DNA from: Ruminococcaceae bacterium UBA6416
GTDB taxonomy: Bacteria; Bacillota; Clostridia; Oscillospirales; Acutalibacteraceae
Assembly: GCA_002438505.1 (NCBI GenBank)
Contig: DJPI01000042.1
Location: 1-64,000, forward strand
Reading direction: 5' to 3'
Length of the DNA: 64,000 nucleotides
This document shows, piece by piece, positions 51,216 to 59,405 of the stretch; positions within the stretch are counted from its first letter, which is position 1, and every line of letters starts with the position of its first letter. The notes under the pieces were generated by a model that saw nothing but the letters and a program-made list of their open reading frames with translations, searched no databases and was not told the origin of the DNA. Both the position numbers and the translations under genes were made by a program.

Positions 51216-52991
51216 TCAGATCTCCATAAGGATCGGCAGAATCATTGGACTGCGCTTTGTGCGCTCATACATCAGTTTTGAAACGTCATCGCGTATTCTG
51301 CTTTTAATTGTTCCCCATTCACGGATATTACGGTCAAAGCAGCGGTTGATGGTGTTGGTGGCTGTCATACGCGCCTCCTCCATCAGTTCCTCCGCCTCTC
51401 GAACGAAAACAAAACCTCTTGAAACAACGTCCGGACCGGAAATCAGCATATGGCTTGCGCTGTCGATTGCGGCAACAACAATTATTATGCCATCCTCCGC
51501 AAGGTGCTTTCTGTCACGGATAACAATACTTCCGACATCGCCGACCCCGAGTCCGTCAACAAAGACCTGTCCGGCGGGCACGTTTGCAGCTTTTTTGATT
51601 GACTTTCCTGATATCTCAAAGCTTGCGCCGTTTTCAACGATAACAATGTTTTTCCTGTCCATACCCATTGAAACGGCAAGACCTGCGTGCTTTTGAAGGT
51701 GCTTTTGCTCTCCGTGAACAGGAATAAAATACTTCGGTTTAACAATTCCGAGCATAAGTTTGAGCTCCTCACTGCAAGCGTGGCCGGAAACGTGAACGTC
51801 ATACATTTTTTCATAAACAACTTCAGCTCCGAGCTTCATCAGCTCATTAATAACGCGGCTGACGGTTTTCTCATTGCCAGGAATCGGGGTTGCGGAAATA
51901 ATAACATAATCGTTGGGGCTGATGTTGACCTTTCTGTGGTCGGAAAAAGCCATTCTTGTCAGTGCGGACATAGGTTCGCCCTGACTGCCGGTCGTGATGA
52001 GAACAAGCTCGCTTGGGCTGTACTTGTTAATTAGGTCAAGGTCAATAAGAATGCCTTCGGGCACCTTGAGATAGCCAAGCTCGCGACTTACTGCAACAAC
52101 ATTTTCAAGACTGCGGCCGGAGAGAGCGACTTTTCTTCCCAAACTTTCTGCAACGTCAATAATCTGCTGAACGCGGTGAATGTTTGAAGCAAAGGTTGCA
52201 ACAATTATACGCCTGTTTCCGGCCTTTCTAAAGAGCATTTCAAATGATTCGCCGACCTTGTGTTCGCTTTGAGTAAAGCCGGGACGTTCAGCGTTCGTTG
52301 AGTCTGAAAGCATACAAAGAACACCCTCGTTTCCAAGCTGGCCGAAACGGGCAAGGTCAATCATTCCGCCGTCAACGGGCGTACTATCAATTTTAAAGTC
52401 ACCCGTGTGAACAACCGTTCCGCCGACACATTTGATTGCAAAACCAACGGCATCGGGAATTGAATGGTTGACATGAATAAATTCAACATCAAATTTTCCG
52501 AGTGTTATATGATCTCCGGGGGCGGCAACATTGAGCTTCGCCTTTTCAAGCAATCCATGTTCACGCAGCTTACCCTCGATAAGCCCGTTTGTGAGCCTTG
52601 TGCTGTATACGGGAACATTACAGCTTTTAAGAAGATATGCGAGAGCTCCGATGTGATCTTCATGGCCGTGCGTGATAACAATACCTTTTACCCTGTCGGC
52701 ATTGGAAGTAACATAGGTAAAATCAGGAATAACAAGGTCGATTCCGAACATATCCTCATCCGGGAAAGCAAGACCGCAGTCAACAATGATCATATCGCCG
52801 TCATACTCAAAGACGGTCATATTTTTTCCAACTTCGTTGATACCGCCGAGGAAAGAGACTTTAATCGGCTTAGCAGGCTCCGTTTTCTTTTTTGGTGTCT
52901 TTTTCTTTTTATAATAATAAAATTTTTGATTCTTTTTAGCTTTATTTGTTTTATTGACCGTTTTAACGGCCGAGGTATTTTTTTCATTCAT
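51216..52991 (-). CDS. rnj: Ribonuclease J
   Basis: RNase J is the main 5'-3' exonuclease and endonuclease of Firmicutes mRNA decay. The 591-residue protein begins with an unusual basic extension of about 43 residues (QKFYYYKKKKTPKKKTEP). The MBL and beta-CASP domains follow, with VSFLGGINEVGKNM, the metal motif VITHGHEDHIGALAYLL, VVHTGDFKIDSTPVDG, LSDSTNAERPGFT and the C-terminal VSGHACSEELKLML plus FIPVHGEQKHL. AAGGAG lies 15 bases before the ATG, further than usual. It is the first gene of the operon rnj-gdpP-rplI-dnaB-tilS-hpt-ftsH. Confidence 0.96.
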   Translation of the reverse strand: MNEKNTSAVKTVNKTNKAKKNQKFYYYKKKKTPKKKTEPAKPIKVSFLGGINEVGKNMTVFEYDGDMIIVDCGLAFPDEDMFGIDLVIPDFTYVTSNADRVKGIVITHGHEDHIGALAYLLKSCNVPVYSTRLTNGLIEGKLREHGLLEKAKLNVAAPGDHITLGKFDVEFIHVNHSIPDAVGFAIKCVGGTVVHTGDFKIDSTPVDGGMIDLARFGQLGNEGVLCMLSDSTNAERPGFTQSEHKVGESFEMLFRKAGNRRIIVATFASNIHRVQQIIDVAESLGRKVALSGRSLENVVAVSRELGYLKVPEGILIDLDLINKYSPSELVLITTGSQGEPMSALTRMAFSDHRKVNISPNDYVIISATPIPGNEKTVSRVINELMKLGAEVVYEKMYDVHVSGHACSEELKLMLGIVKPKYFIPVHGEQKHLQKHAGLAVSMGMDRKNIVIVENGASFEISGKSIKKAANVPAGQVFVDGLGVGDVGSIVIRDRKHLAEDGIIIVVAAIDSASHMLISGPDVVSRGFVFVREAEELMEEARMTATNTINRCFDRNIREWGTIKSRIRDDVSKLMYERTKRSPMILPILMEI

Positions 52992-53075
52992 ATGTCAGAA
53001 CATACACTCCTTAAAAATTAAATTTATATGTAAAATCGAAAAACAACAATATGGTCACATTGATATTTACAGAAT

Positions 53076-53104
53076 ATTTTACTATTTTTTTACTATGGTG
53101 TCAA
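53076..53104 (-). promoter_or_regulatory. Promoter of the rnj-ftsH operon
   Basis: On the minus strand TTGACA (53099-53104) and TAAAAT (53076-53081) are separated by 17 bases. The transcript would have a leader of about 80 bases before the rnj ATG. Confidence 0.75.
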
Positions 53105-53208
53105 GAAAAGCGCGGCATATTAACACAATGTTTATCAAATTATTCCCGTCAATCAGGCAACCTCTTGCAAAATGATTATTGACAAGTGAAAAAGGACATA
53201 GACACCTC

Positions 53209-53237
53209 TTGATAAAAGAACATGATTGTGTTAATAT
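53209..53237 (+). promoter_or_regulatory. Promoter of rnhA
   Basis: TTGATA at 53209-53214 and TAATAT at 53232-53237 are separated by 17 bases, 27 bases ahead of the rnhA ATG. Confidence 0.65.
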
Positions 53238-53264
53238 TTATGAAACTAAAATGCGAGGTAAGAA

Positions 53265-53702
53265 ATGAAAGAAGTTACAATTTTTACTGACGGCGCGTGT
53301 TCGGGAAATCCCGGTCCGGGAGGTTGGGGAACAATTCTTGATTATCACGGCAAGCGCAAAGAGCTTTCCGGCGGAGAAAAAAAGACCACAAACAATCGTA
53401 TGGAACTGACCGCCGTCATTGAGGGGTTAAAGGCGCTTAAGGAAAAATGCAAAGTTACGGTAATAACCGACTCAAAATATGTTTCCGATGGAATCAATCT
53501 TGGTTGGGCAAAAAGTTGGAAAGCTAATAATTGGCGCAAAAAAGACAAAAAGCCTGCGCTCAATCCCGAACTTTGGGATGAACTGCTCACACTTATCGAC
53601 AATCATGTTGTCACAATTAAATGGATCAAAGGCCATGCCGGCCATCCGGAAAATGAGCGCTGCGACAGCCTTGCGGTGGCTCAAAGCCAAAAATTCCAAT
53701 AA
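53265..53702 (+). CDS. rnhA: Ribonuclease HI
   Basis: RNase HI cleaves the RNA strand of RNA-DNA hybrids. The 145-residue protein has all four catalytic acids: Asp in IFTDGACSGNPGPGGWG, Glu in NNRMELTAVIEGL, Asp in VITDSKYVSDG and the late Asp in ENERCDSLA. The basic loop WKANNWRKKDKKP is the substrate-handle region as in E. coli. It has its own promoter and the ribosome-binding site GCGAGGTAAG. It faces the topoisomerase genes, with a hairpin between. Confidence 0.96.
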   Translation: MKEVTIFTDGACSGNPGPGGWGTILDYHGKRKELSGGEKKTTNNRMELTAVIEGLKALKEKCKVTVITDSKYVSDGINLGWAKSWKANNWRKKDKKPALNPELWDELLTLIDNHVVTIKWIKGHAGHPENERCDSLAVAQSQKFQ

Positions 53703-53712
53703 CATTAATTAT

Positions 53713-53745
53713 GCAGGCTGCGAGCAACCGCAGCCTGCAATTTTT
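53713..53745. terminator. Bidirectional terminator between rnhA and the topoisomerase pair
   Basis: GCAGGCTGCG (53713-53722) pairs exactly with 53729-53738 around AGCAAC. On the plus strand it is followed by AATTTTTA. The T tract overlaps the stop codon of the minus-strand gene. Confidence 0.8.
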
Positions 53746-56011
53746 ATTCTCCAAAGCCTTCAAACTGAATATTGTTTTTGAGGGCTGCATCCTCTGTACT
53801 GAGGAGTGCACCGGTTGAGGGCAGATTTTTTGATTTATAGCGATATGGCTTGACAAATTCGCCTTCTTTGTAATCGCGGACAAGGGAAATTTTGTTGCTC
53901 TTTTTGAGCGTAATGCAGGCAACGCCCTGGGTATCTTTCATTGCTTTGGGAGAAATAAGTGTGGTGTTAAAAAGAAGATAGCGGCCGCCGGTTGTTTCAA
54001 TAACAAGTTCTTTGTCCTCGTCAAGTTGCAGAATCTGAACAAGCGGTGATTTGTCGCAATAGGCCTTGATAAGCTTTTTGCGGTTAGCTTTTGTTGCATA
54101 TGATGAAAGGTTGACCTTCGCAACCTTTCCGTTTTCAAAAACAAAAAGCATATAGCCCTCGTATCCATTATTCAAAACCGCAGCAAAAACAGCGTTTTCA
54201 CCTTCATCCATTGAAAGCTTTGAGGCAACGTAGTCACCCAGAACGCTCGCCTTTGTGTCTGCAAAGTTATTCATTTTTGCTTTATAGACTTGATGCCTGT
54301 CCGTAAAGAAAAGAATTTCCTTTGCGTTTGTTGTTTCGGTCTGAAGAATAACTTCATCACCCTCTTTGAGCTTCTGCTCGCCGCTCATTCTGAGTGACTG
54401 CGGAGTAATCTTTTTGAAATATCCGTCACGAGTAAAGAAAACGGTAACAGGATAATCGGGAATTTCCTCCTCCTGTTCGGTTTCCTCAATTTCGGACGCA
54501 TAAAGAATATCGCTGCGTCTTTCGATTGAGTATTTCTTAATAACATCCTCAAGCTCTTTGATAATAACTTTTCTGATTTTTGCTTTGCTTGAAAGTGTAT
54601 CCTCCATGTCGGCAATAGATGCTGTCAGATTATCAATGTCCTTGAGACGTTTAAGAATATATTCACGGTTAAGATGGCGCAGCTTAATTTCAGCAACATA
54701 TTCCGCCTGCGTTTTGTCAATTCCGAACTCAATCATAAGATTCGGAACAACCTCGCTTTCCTCCTCGGTGTTTCTGATAACGGCGATTGCCTTGTCAATA
54801 TCGAGAAGAATTTTTTCAAGACCTTTAAGCAAATGCAGTCTGTCTTTCGCCTTTTCAAGGTCAAAACTGATGCGCCGAAAAACGCACTTGCCTCTGAACC
54901 TTATCCATTCAATGAGAATCTCTCTGACGGAGAGAACTTTTGGGTAACCGTTGATAAGAACATTGAAATTGCATGAAAAGGAATCCTCAAGCGGCGTTGA
55001 TTTATAAAGCTTCTGCATAAGCCTTTCCGGATCAACTCCCCTTTTGAGGTCAACGGTAATTTTAAGCCCATGTCTGTCGGTTTCATCGCGGATATCGCTG
55101 ATTTCTTTGAATGTTCCGCTCTTTATGCGTTCAATTATCTTGTCGATTATAGCCTCGGCCGTGGTTGTTGGCGGAATTTGATAAATATCAATGCAGTTAT
55201 AATCTTTATCATATCTGTATTTTGCGCGGACTTTAATTGAGCCGCGGCCGGTGTTATAGACATCCTCAATGGCCCTCTTGTCATAGATAATTGTTCCGCC
55301 GCCAATAAAGTCCGGAGCAATCAAGGTTTCACTGATATTGAAGTCCTGATTTTTGATAAGTTCAATGGTTGTTTCGCAAAGCTCTTTAAGGTTGAATGAG
55401 CAGATTGAGCTTGCCATTCCAACGGCGATTCCGAGACTTACGTTTGCAAGTATTGACGGAAATGTTACCGGAAGAAGAACAGGCTCCTTCATTGTGCTGT
55501 CATAGTTATCGACAAAGTCAACGGTGTTCTTGTCAATATCACGAAAAAGCTCATTGCATACCGGTTCAAGCTTTGCTTCGGTATATCTCGCCGCTGCATA
55601 ATGCATATCGCGTGAATATGCCTTTCCGAAGTTGCCCTTTGAATCAACAAGCGGACACAAAAGCGTCTCGTTTCCGCGCGCGAGGCGAACCATTGTTTCA
55701 TAAATTGAAGCATCACCGTGAGGGTTAAGTCTCATTGTCTGGCCGACTATATTGGCAGACTTTGTCCTTCCGGAGGAAAGGAGGTTCATTTTATACATTG
55801 TATAAAGAAGTTTCCTGTGAGACGGTTTAAGTCCGTCAATTTCCGGAATTGCTCTTGAAAGAATAACGCTCATGGCATATGGCATATAGTTGATTTCAAG
55901 TGCATCAACTATCGGTTGGTCAACAATATCACCGGCTGAGGATATGTGAGCGTGTTCAAGCAGTTCAGTAATGTCATTAGTCTTTTTAGGTGTCTTTTTC
56001 TTCTTTGCCAT
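53744..56011 (-). CDS. Type IIA DNA topoisomerase subunit A (ParC/GyrA-like)
   Basis: The 755-residue protein breaks and rejoins DNA. After a Lys-rich start (MAKKKKTPKKT), the winged-helix part has SRAIPEIDGLKPSHRKLLY, the quinolone-region sequence NPHGDASIYETMVRLAR and the catalytic Tyr in YAAARYTEAKLEP. A coiled-coil region with a DxEEExxxV-like turn lies around residue 430. The C-terminal beta-pinwheel is present but shorter than in GyrA, and no GyrA box (QRRGGKG) is seen, so decatenation or relaxation (topoisomerase IV-like) is more likely than supercoiling. It follows the B subunit by 11 bases. A standard gyrase probably exists elsewhere in the genome. Confidence 0.85.
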   Translation of the reverse strand: MAKKKKTPKKTNDITELLEHAHISSAGDIVDQPIVDALEINYMPYAMSVILSRAIPEIDGLKPSHRKLLYTMYKMNLLSSGRTKSANIVGQTMRLNPHGDASIYETMVRLARGNETLLCPLVDSKGNFGKAYSRDMHYAAARYTEAKLEPVCNELFRDIDKNTVDFVDNYDSTMKEPVLLPVTFPSILANVSLGIAVGMASSICSFNLKELCETTIELIKNQDFNISETLIAPDFIGGGTIIYDKRAIEDVYNTGRGSIKVRAKYRYDKDYNCIDIYQIPPTTTAEAIIDKIIERIKSGTFKEISDIRDETDRHGLKITVDLKRGVDPERLMQKLYKSTPLEDSFSCNFNVLINGYPKVLSVREILIEWIRFRGKCVFRRISFDLEKAKDRLHLLKGLEKILLDIDKAIAVIRNTEEESEVVPNLMIEFGIDKTQAEYVAEIKLRHLNREYILKRLKDIDNLTASIADMEDTLSSKAKIRKVIIKELEDVIKKYSIERRSDILYASEIEETEQEEEIPDYPVTVFFTRDGYFKKITPQSLRMSGEQKLKEGDEVILQTETTNAKEILFFTDRHQVYKAKMNNFADTKASVLGDYVASKLSMDEGENAVFAAVLNNGYEGYMLFVFENGKVAKVNLSSYATKANRKKLIKAYCDKSPLVQILQLDEDKELVIETTGGRYLLFNTTLISPKAMKDTQGVACITLKKSNKISLVRDYKEGEFVKPYRYKSKNLPSTGALLSTEDAALKNNIQFEGFGE

Positions 56012-56022
56012 TTGTTTTCTCC

Positions 56023-58008
56023 TCAGCTGACATCGGTCATATCAATATACAGATGACCAAAATTTGCAATATAATCCTTTCTTCCGGCAAGATTATCACC
56101 GAGCAAAAGGTCGAATTTTTCTGCCGTTACCTCGGCTTTTGAAGGCTCAATTTTGATGAGTCTGCGGGTTGCCGGGTTCATAGTTGTGAGGTTCATCATC
56201 TCGGCATCGTTTTCGCCAAGACCTTTTGAGCGCTGGATGGAATACTTTTTGTTTCCGATTTCACTGATTGCATCGGCTTTTTCTTTCTCCGTATACGCAA
56301 ACCAAGTTTGGTCTCCGCTTGTGATTTCATAAAGAGGCGATTCGGCAATGAACACCTTTCCGGCGCTGATGAGCGATGGAGCAAGGCGATAAAGCATTGT
56401 CAAAATAAGCGTTCTTATCTGATAGCCGTCAACATCGGCATCGGTGCAGATAATGATTTTGCTCCAGCGCAGGTTGTCCATGTTAAACGTAACCATGTTT
56501 TTATCCGGAATATGCTTTGTTTTGACCTCAACGCCGCAGCCGAGAACGCGGATGAGATCAACAATAATTTCGCTCTTGAAAATTTTATCATATTCGGATT
56601 TGAGGCAGTTAAGAATTTTCCCCCTGACGGGAATCAACGCCTGAAACTCGGAATCGCGCGCCTGTTTACAGGCGCCAAGGGCTGAATCACCCTCAACAAT
56701 GAAAAGCTCACGAACATTTACGTCACGGCTTCGGCAGTCAACAAATTTTTGAACACGGTTTGTGAGGTCGTTTGAAGCGGAAAGTGTTTTTTTGATGCTG
56801 ACCCTCGTTGCCTCTGCCTTGACGCGGCTGCGCATATTGACAAGGATCTGATCGCAGATTTTTTCCGCTTCCATTTTGTTTTCAAGGAAGTAGACCTCAA
56901 GTTGGTGGCGCAAAAATTCCGTCATTGCCTCTTGAATAAATTTGTTTGTTATGGCTTTTTTTGTCTGATTCAGATATGACGTTTCGGTTGAAAACGAGGA
57001 AGAAACAAGGACAAGACAGTCCGCAATGTCCTGAAACTTGATTTTGGGGTCAGACTTGCTGTATTTTCCGTTTTGCTTGAGATATGAATCAATCTGAGAA
57101 ACAAAGGCGCTTGTGACGGCCTTTTCCGGTGAGCCGCCGAACTCAAGCCAGCTTGAGTTATGGTAATACTCAATCATTTGCCTTTTGTTGCAAAAAGTGA
57201 GAGCAACATTAAGCTTGACTTTGTATTCAGGAAGGTCAGCTCTGTCACGTCCGGCTCTGTCCGCTGTCCAGAACTGAACGGAAGAGATTGCATCGTCACC
57301 AACAAATTCACGGACATAATCGGCAATTCCGTTTTCATAGTAGTATTCAAAAGTTTCAAAGCCGCCTTTGATTTGGTTTTTAAGCTCAAAATGAACGCGG
57401 CTGTTGACTATTGCTTGGCGTTTGATGACTTCCTGAAAATACTCAAGCGGAATGTCAATATCCGTGAAAACTTCCAAGTCGGGCTTCCACTTTATCCGGC
57501 TTCCGGTGTCCTTTTTTGCGTAAGGCTCAGCTTTCAGCCCACCGACATTTTCACCTTTTTCAAAATGCAGGGTATATTTTTGACCGTCACGCCTGATTTC
57601 TGCATCCATGTATTCGCTGGCGTACTGCGTTGCACAAAGGCCGAGACCGTTGAGGCCAAGTGAATATTCATAGCTGCCGCCGGAATTGGTTTTATATTTT
57701 CCGCCGGCATACATCTCACAAAAAACGAGTTCCCAGTTATACTTGCCGTATTTTTCATTGAAACCAACGGGAATTCCGCGTCCAAAGTCCTGAACTTCAA
57801 CGGAGCCGTCCAGATATCTCGTTATGATAATTCTGTTCCCATAGCCTTCACGCGCCTCATCAATCGAGTTGGACAGAATTTCAAACATTGAGTGCTCACA
57901 ACCCTCAATTCCGTTTGAGCCGAAGATTACGGCCGGGCGCTTTCTGACTTTATCGGCACCCTCAAGAACCTCAATGTCCTGGTCACTGTAGCCGCCTTTT
58001 TTCGCCAT
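56023..58008 (-). CDS. Type IIA DNA topoisomerase subunit B (ParE/GyrB-like)
   Basis: The 661-residue ATPase subunit begins with a GHKL domain: VLEGADKVRKRPAVIFGSNG, EILSNSIDEAREGYG and FGRGIPVGFNEKYGK. The transducer and the TOPRIM domain follow: LFIVEGDSALGACKQARD and ICTDADVDGYQIRTLILT supply the metal-binding Glu and Asp-x-Asp. The C-terminal QRSKGLGENDAEMMNLTTMN is the family signature. The ribosome-binding site is AGAAAGGAT. It differs from usual GyrB in the YAGGKYKTNSGGSYEYSLG stretch. With the downstream A subunit it forms one transcript. Confidence 0.88.
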   Translation of the reverse strand: MAKKGGYSDQDIEVLEGADKVRKRPAVIFGSNGIEGCEHSMFEILSNSIDEAREGYGNRIIITRYLDGSVEVQDFGRGIPVGFNEKYGKYNWELVFCEMYAGGKYKTNSGGSYEYSLGLNGLGLCATQYASEYMDAEIRRDGQKYTLHFEKGENVGGLKAEPYAKKDTGSRIKWKPDLEVFTDIDIPLEYFQEVIKRQAIVNSRVHFELKNQIKGGFETFEYYYENGIADYVREFVGDDAISSVQFWTADRAGRDRADLPEYKVKLNVALTFCNKRQMIEYYHNSSWLEFGGSPEKAVTSAFVSQIDSYLKQNGKYSKSDPKIKFQDIADCLVLVSSSFSTETSYLNQTKKAITNKFIQEAMTEFLRHQLEVYFLENKMEAEKICDQILVNMRSRVKAEATRVSIKKTLSASNDLTNRVQKFVDCRSRDVNVRELFIVEGDSALGACKQARDSEFQALIPVRGKILNCLKSEYDKIFKSEIIVDLIRVLGCGVEVKTKHIPDKNMVTFNMDNLRWSKIIICTDADVDGYQIRTLILTMLYRLAPSLISAGKVFIAESPLYEITSGDQTWFAYTEKEKADAISEIGNKKYSIQRSKGLGENDAEMMNLTTMNPATRRLIKIEPSKAEVTAEKFDLLLGDNLAGRKDYIANFGHLYIDMTDVS

Positions 58009-58112
58009 TATTAATCAAAATCCTTTCTGATTCGGGCGGAGAACACAAAATCCGCCAGCAAACTTCATAATTGAAACAACATATGGTACAACAGGTATAT
58101 TTTACACATTTT

Positions 58113-58144
58113 TCAAAAAAAATCAAGAGGCTCGTTTGAGCCTC
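58113..58144 (-). terminator. Terminator overlapping the spoVM stop codon
   Basis: GAGGCTC (58127-58133) and GAGCCTC (58138-58144) enclose GTTT. On the minus strand TTGATTTTTTTTGAAA follows, a strong T tract. Confidence 0.8.
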
Positions 58145-58229
58145 AGGAAGCTTCGGTATCCTTGATCTTAAAAATCAGCTTTAAAATGCCCCTCAGGGCT
58201 TTCGGGCTTCTGATAACAACAACTTTCAT
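58143..58229 (-). CDS. spoVM: Stage V sporulation protein SpoVM
   Basis: This is a 28-residue peptide, too short for usual ORF calling. It starts at 58229 after GGGAGGTT and ends inside the terminator stem. The sequence begins MKVVVIRS and continues PKALRGILKLIFKIK: a beta-like start, a Pro-containing turn and an amphipathic basic helix, the layout of Bacillus subtilis SpoVM (26 residues, MKFYTIKLPKFLGGIVRAML in its first part). SpoVM inserts in the convex forespore membrane and recruits SpoIVA to start coat assembly. In Firmicutes it lies close to rsgA and prkC, as here. Confidence 0.85.
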   Translation of the reverse strand: MKVVVIRSPKALRGILKLIFKIKDTEAS

Positions 58230-58275
58230 CTTGCAGAACCTCCCGGATATAATGTGTTATCTTGGTAACAGATGA

Positions 58276-58425
58276 TTACCTTGAGCATGAAATTACGCCG
58301 AGAATGACAAGCATTATTGCAAGAATAAACAGCATAATCTTTGTTGGAAAACAAAGGGCAAGCAAAAGTCCGGCGCCGAAAGCGGCGAACACAAGTCCTC
58401 TGCTGCCGTTCCTGGGATCACGCAT
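58276..58425 (-). CDS. Small hydrophobic protein next to spoVM
   Basis: A 49-residue peptide starting at 58425 (AAAGGATTG in front). After MRDPRNGSRG come two hydrophobic stretches, LVFAAFGAGLLLALCF and IMLFILAIMLVILGVI, separated by PTK, ending CSR. It fits a two-helix hairpin membrane protein with a positively charged start. It lies between rsgA and spoVM on the same strand, which suggests a spore- or membrane-related function; no family name is known to me. Confidence 0.65.
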   Translation of the reverse strand: MRDPRNGSRGLVFAAFGAGLLLALCFPTKIMLFILAIMLVILGVISCSR

Positions 58426-58498
58426 ACCATCAATCCTTTACAATATTATTTGCCCGGCGCTTTGTTCAGGCTCAATAACATTATACGGAGAAACGATT

Positions 58499-59404
58499 TT
58501 ATTGTGAAAGAGTCCATTCTTTAATATTTTTTGCCTCGTTATAAAGCAAAATATAATTATCGTGCCTGCTTTTGCTGATGACACCCTTTTCAACCATTTC
58601 ACAAATTTTGCAGCCCTTTTCTCCTATATGGGCGCAGGAAGTGAATTTGCACCGGCCGAGATGCTCTTCAAACTCCGGAAAGCAATAAGCAAGCTCGGTT
58701 TTCAGAATCGGATCATTTGAAACAAGGTCAAGCGAGGAAAAACCGGCCGTGTCAATGATTAAACCGTCACCAATATGAAAGATCTCCGCCTGACGGGTAG
58801 TGTGACGGCCACGTCCGAGTTTTGCACTTATTTCACCCGTATCAAGCGAAAGAGACGGGCAAAGAGCGTTGATGAGCGTTGACTTCCCGGCACCGGAATT
58901 ACCGGTGAACGCGGTCAGACAACCTGAAAGCTCAGCTCTGATTTTTTCAATGTCAGACTTATCCTCCGGCGATATGGTATAAATATGATATCCGGTTGTT
59001 TTATATATATCAATCATTTTTTCAGCAGAAGCAAGGTCTGTCTTTGAAAAAACAATGAGCGGTTCAATGTTATTCTTTTGAGCAAGAGCTGTCATTTTGT
59101 CAATAACGAGCGTGTTCGGCTCCGGGTCACGCATTGAAACAACGATTAAAAGCTTGTCAATGTTTGCAACGGGCGGCCGCCTGAGAAAGTTTTTACGTTT
59201 CTCAACAGAACAGATAGTGTTTTCTGCGTTGTGGTTGATTTCAATTATAACCTTGTCTCCGGCCAAAGGAGTGATCCTTTCCTTGCGAAACTTTCCTTTT
59301 GCTTTGCATTCAAAAACGCCGTCGGCGGTTTCCACATAATAGAAACCGCCGATACCCTTAATTATGATACCGTTTTTTTTGGCTGATTCGTTCTTGTTGT
59401 TCAT
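58499..59404 (-). CDS. rsgA: Ribosome small subunit GTPase RsgA
   Basis: RsgA checks late maturation of the 30S subunit. With ATG at 59404 (GAGGAATAAA in front, one base after the prkC stop) it has 301 residues; a TTG four codons earlier is inside that site. The OB-fold begins GIIIKGIGGFYYVETADG. The circularly permuted GTPase has VFSKTDLA (G4), GNSGAGKSTLINALCPS (G1), RGRHTTRQAEI (switch) and IDTAGFSSL (G3). A zinc site CKFTSCAHIGEKGCKICEMV is at the C-terminus. It follows prkC as in Bacillus. Confidence 0.94.
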   Translation of the reverse strand: MNNKNESAKKNGIIIKGIGGFYYVETADGVFECKAKGKFRKERITPLAGDKVIIEINHNAENTICSVEKRKNFLRRPPVANIDKLLIVVSMRDPEPNTLVIDKMTALAQKNNIEPLIVFSKTDLASAEKMIDIYKTTGYHIYTISPEDKSDIEKIRAELSGCLTAFTGNSGAGKSTLINALCPSLSLDTGEISAKLGRGRHTTRQAEIFHIGDGLIIDTAGFSSLDLVSNDPILKTELAYCFPEFEEHLGRCKFTSCAHIGEKGCKICEMVEKGVISKSRHDNYILLYNEAKNIKEWTLSQ

Positions 59405-59405
59405 T

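Noticed and set aside
58262..58507. 81-residue plus-strand frame near rsgA
   Set aside because: It is antisense to the 49-residue hydrophobic peptide, whose minus-strand frame has a ribosome-binding site and clear membrane helices.
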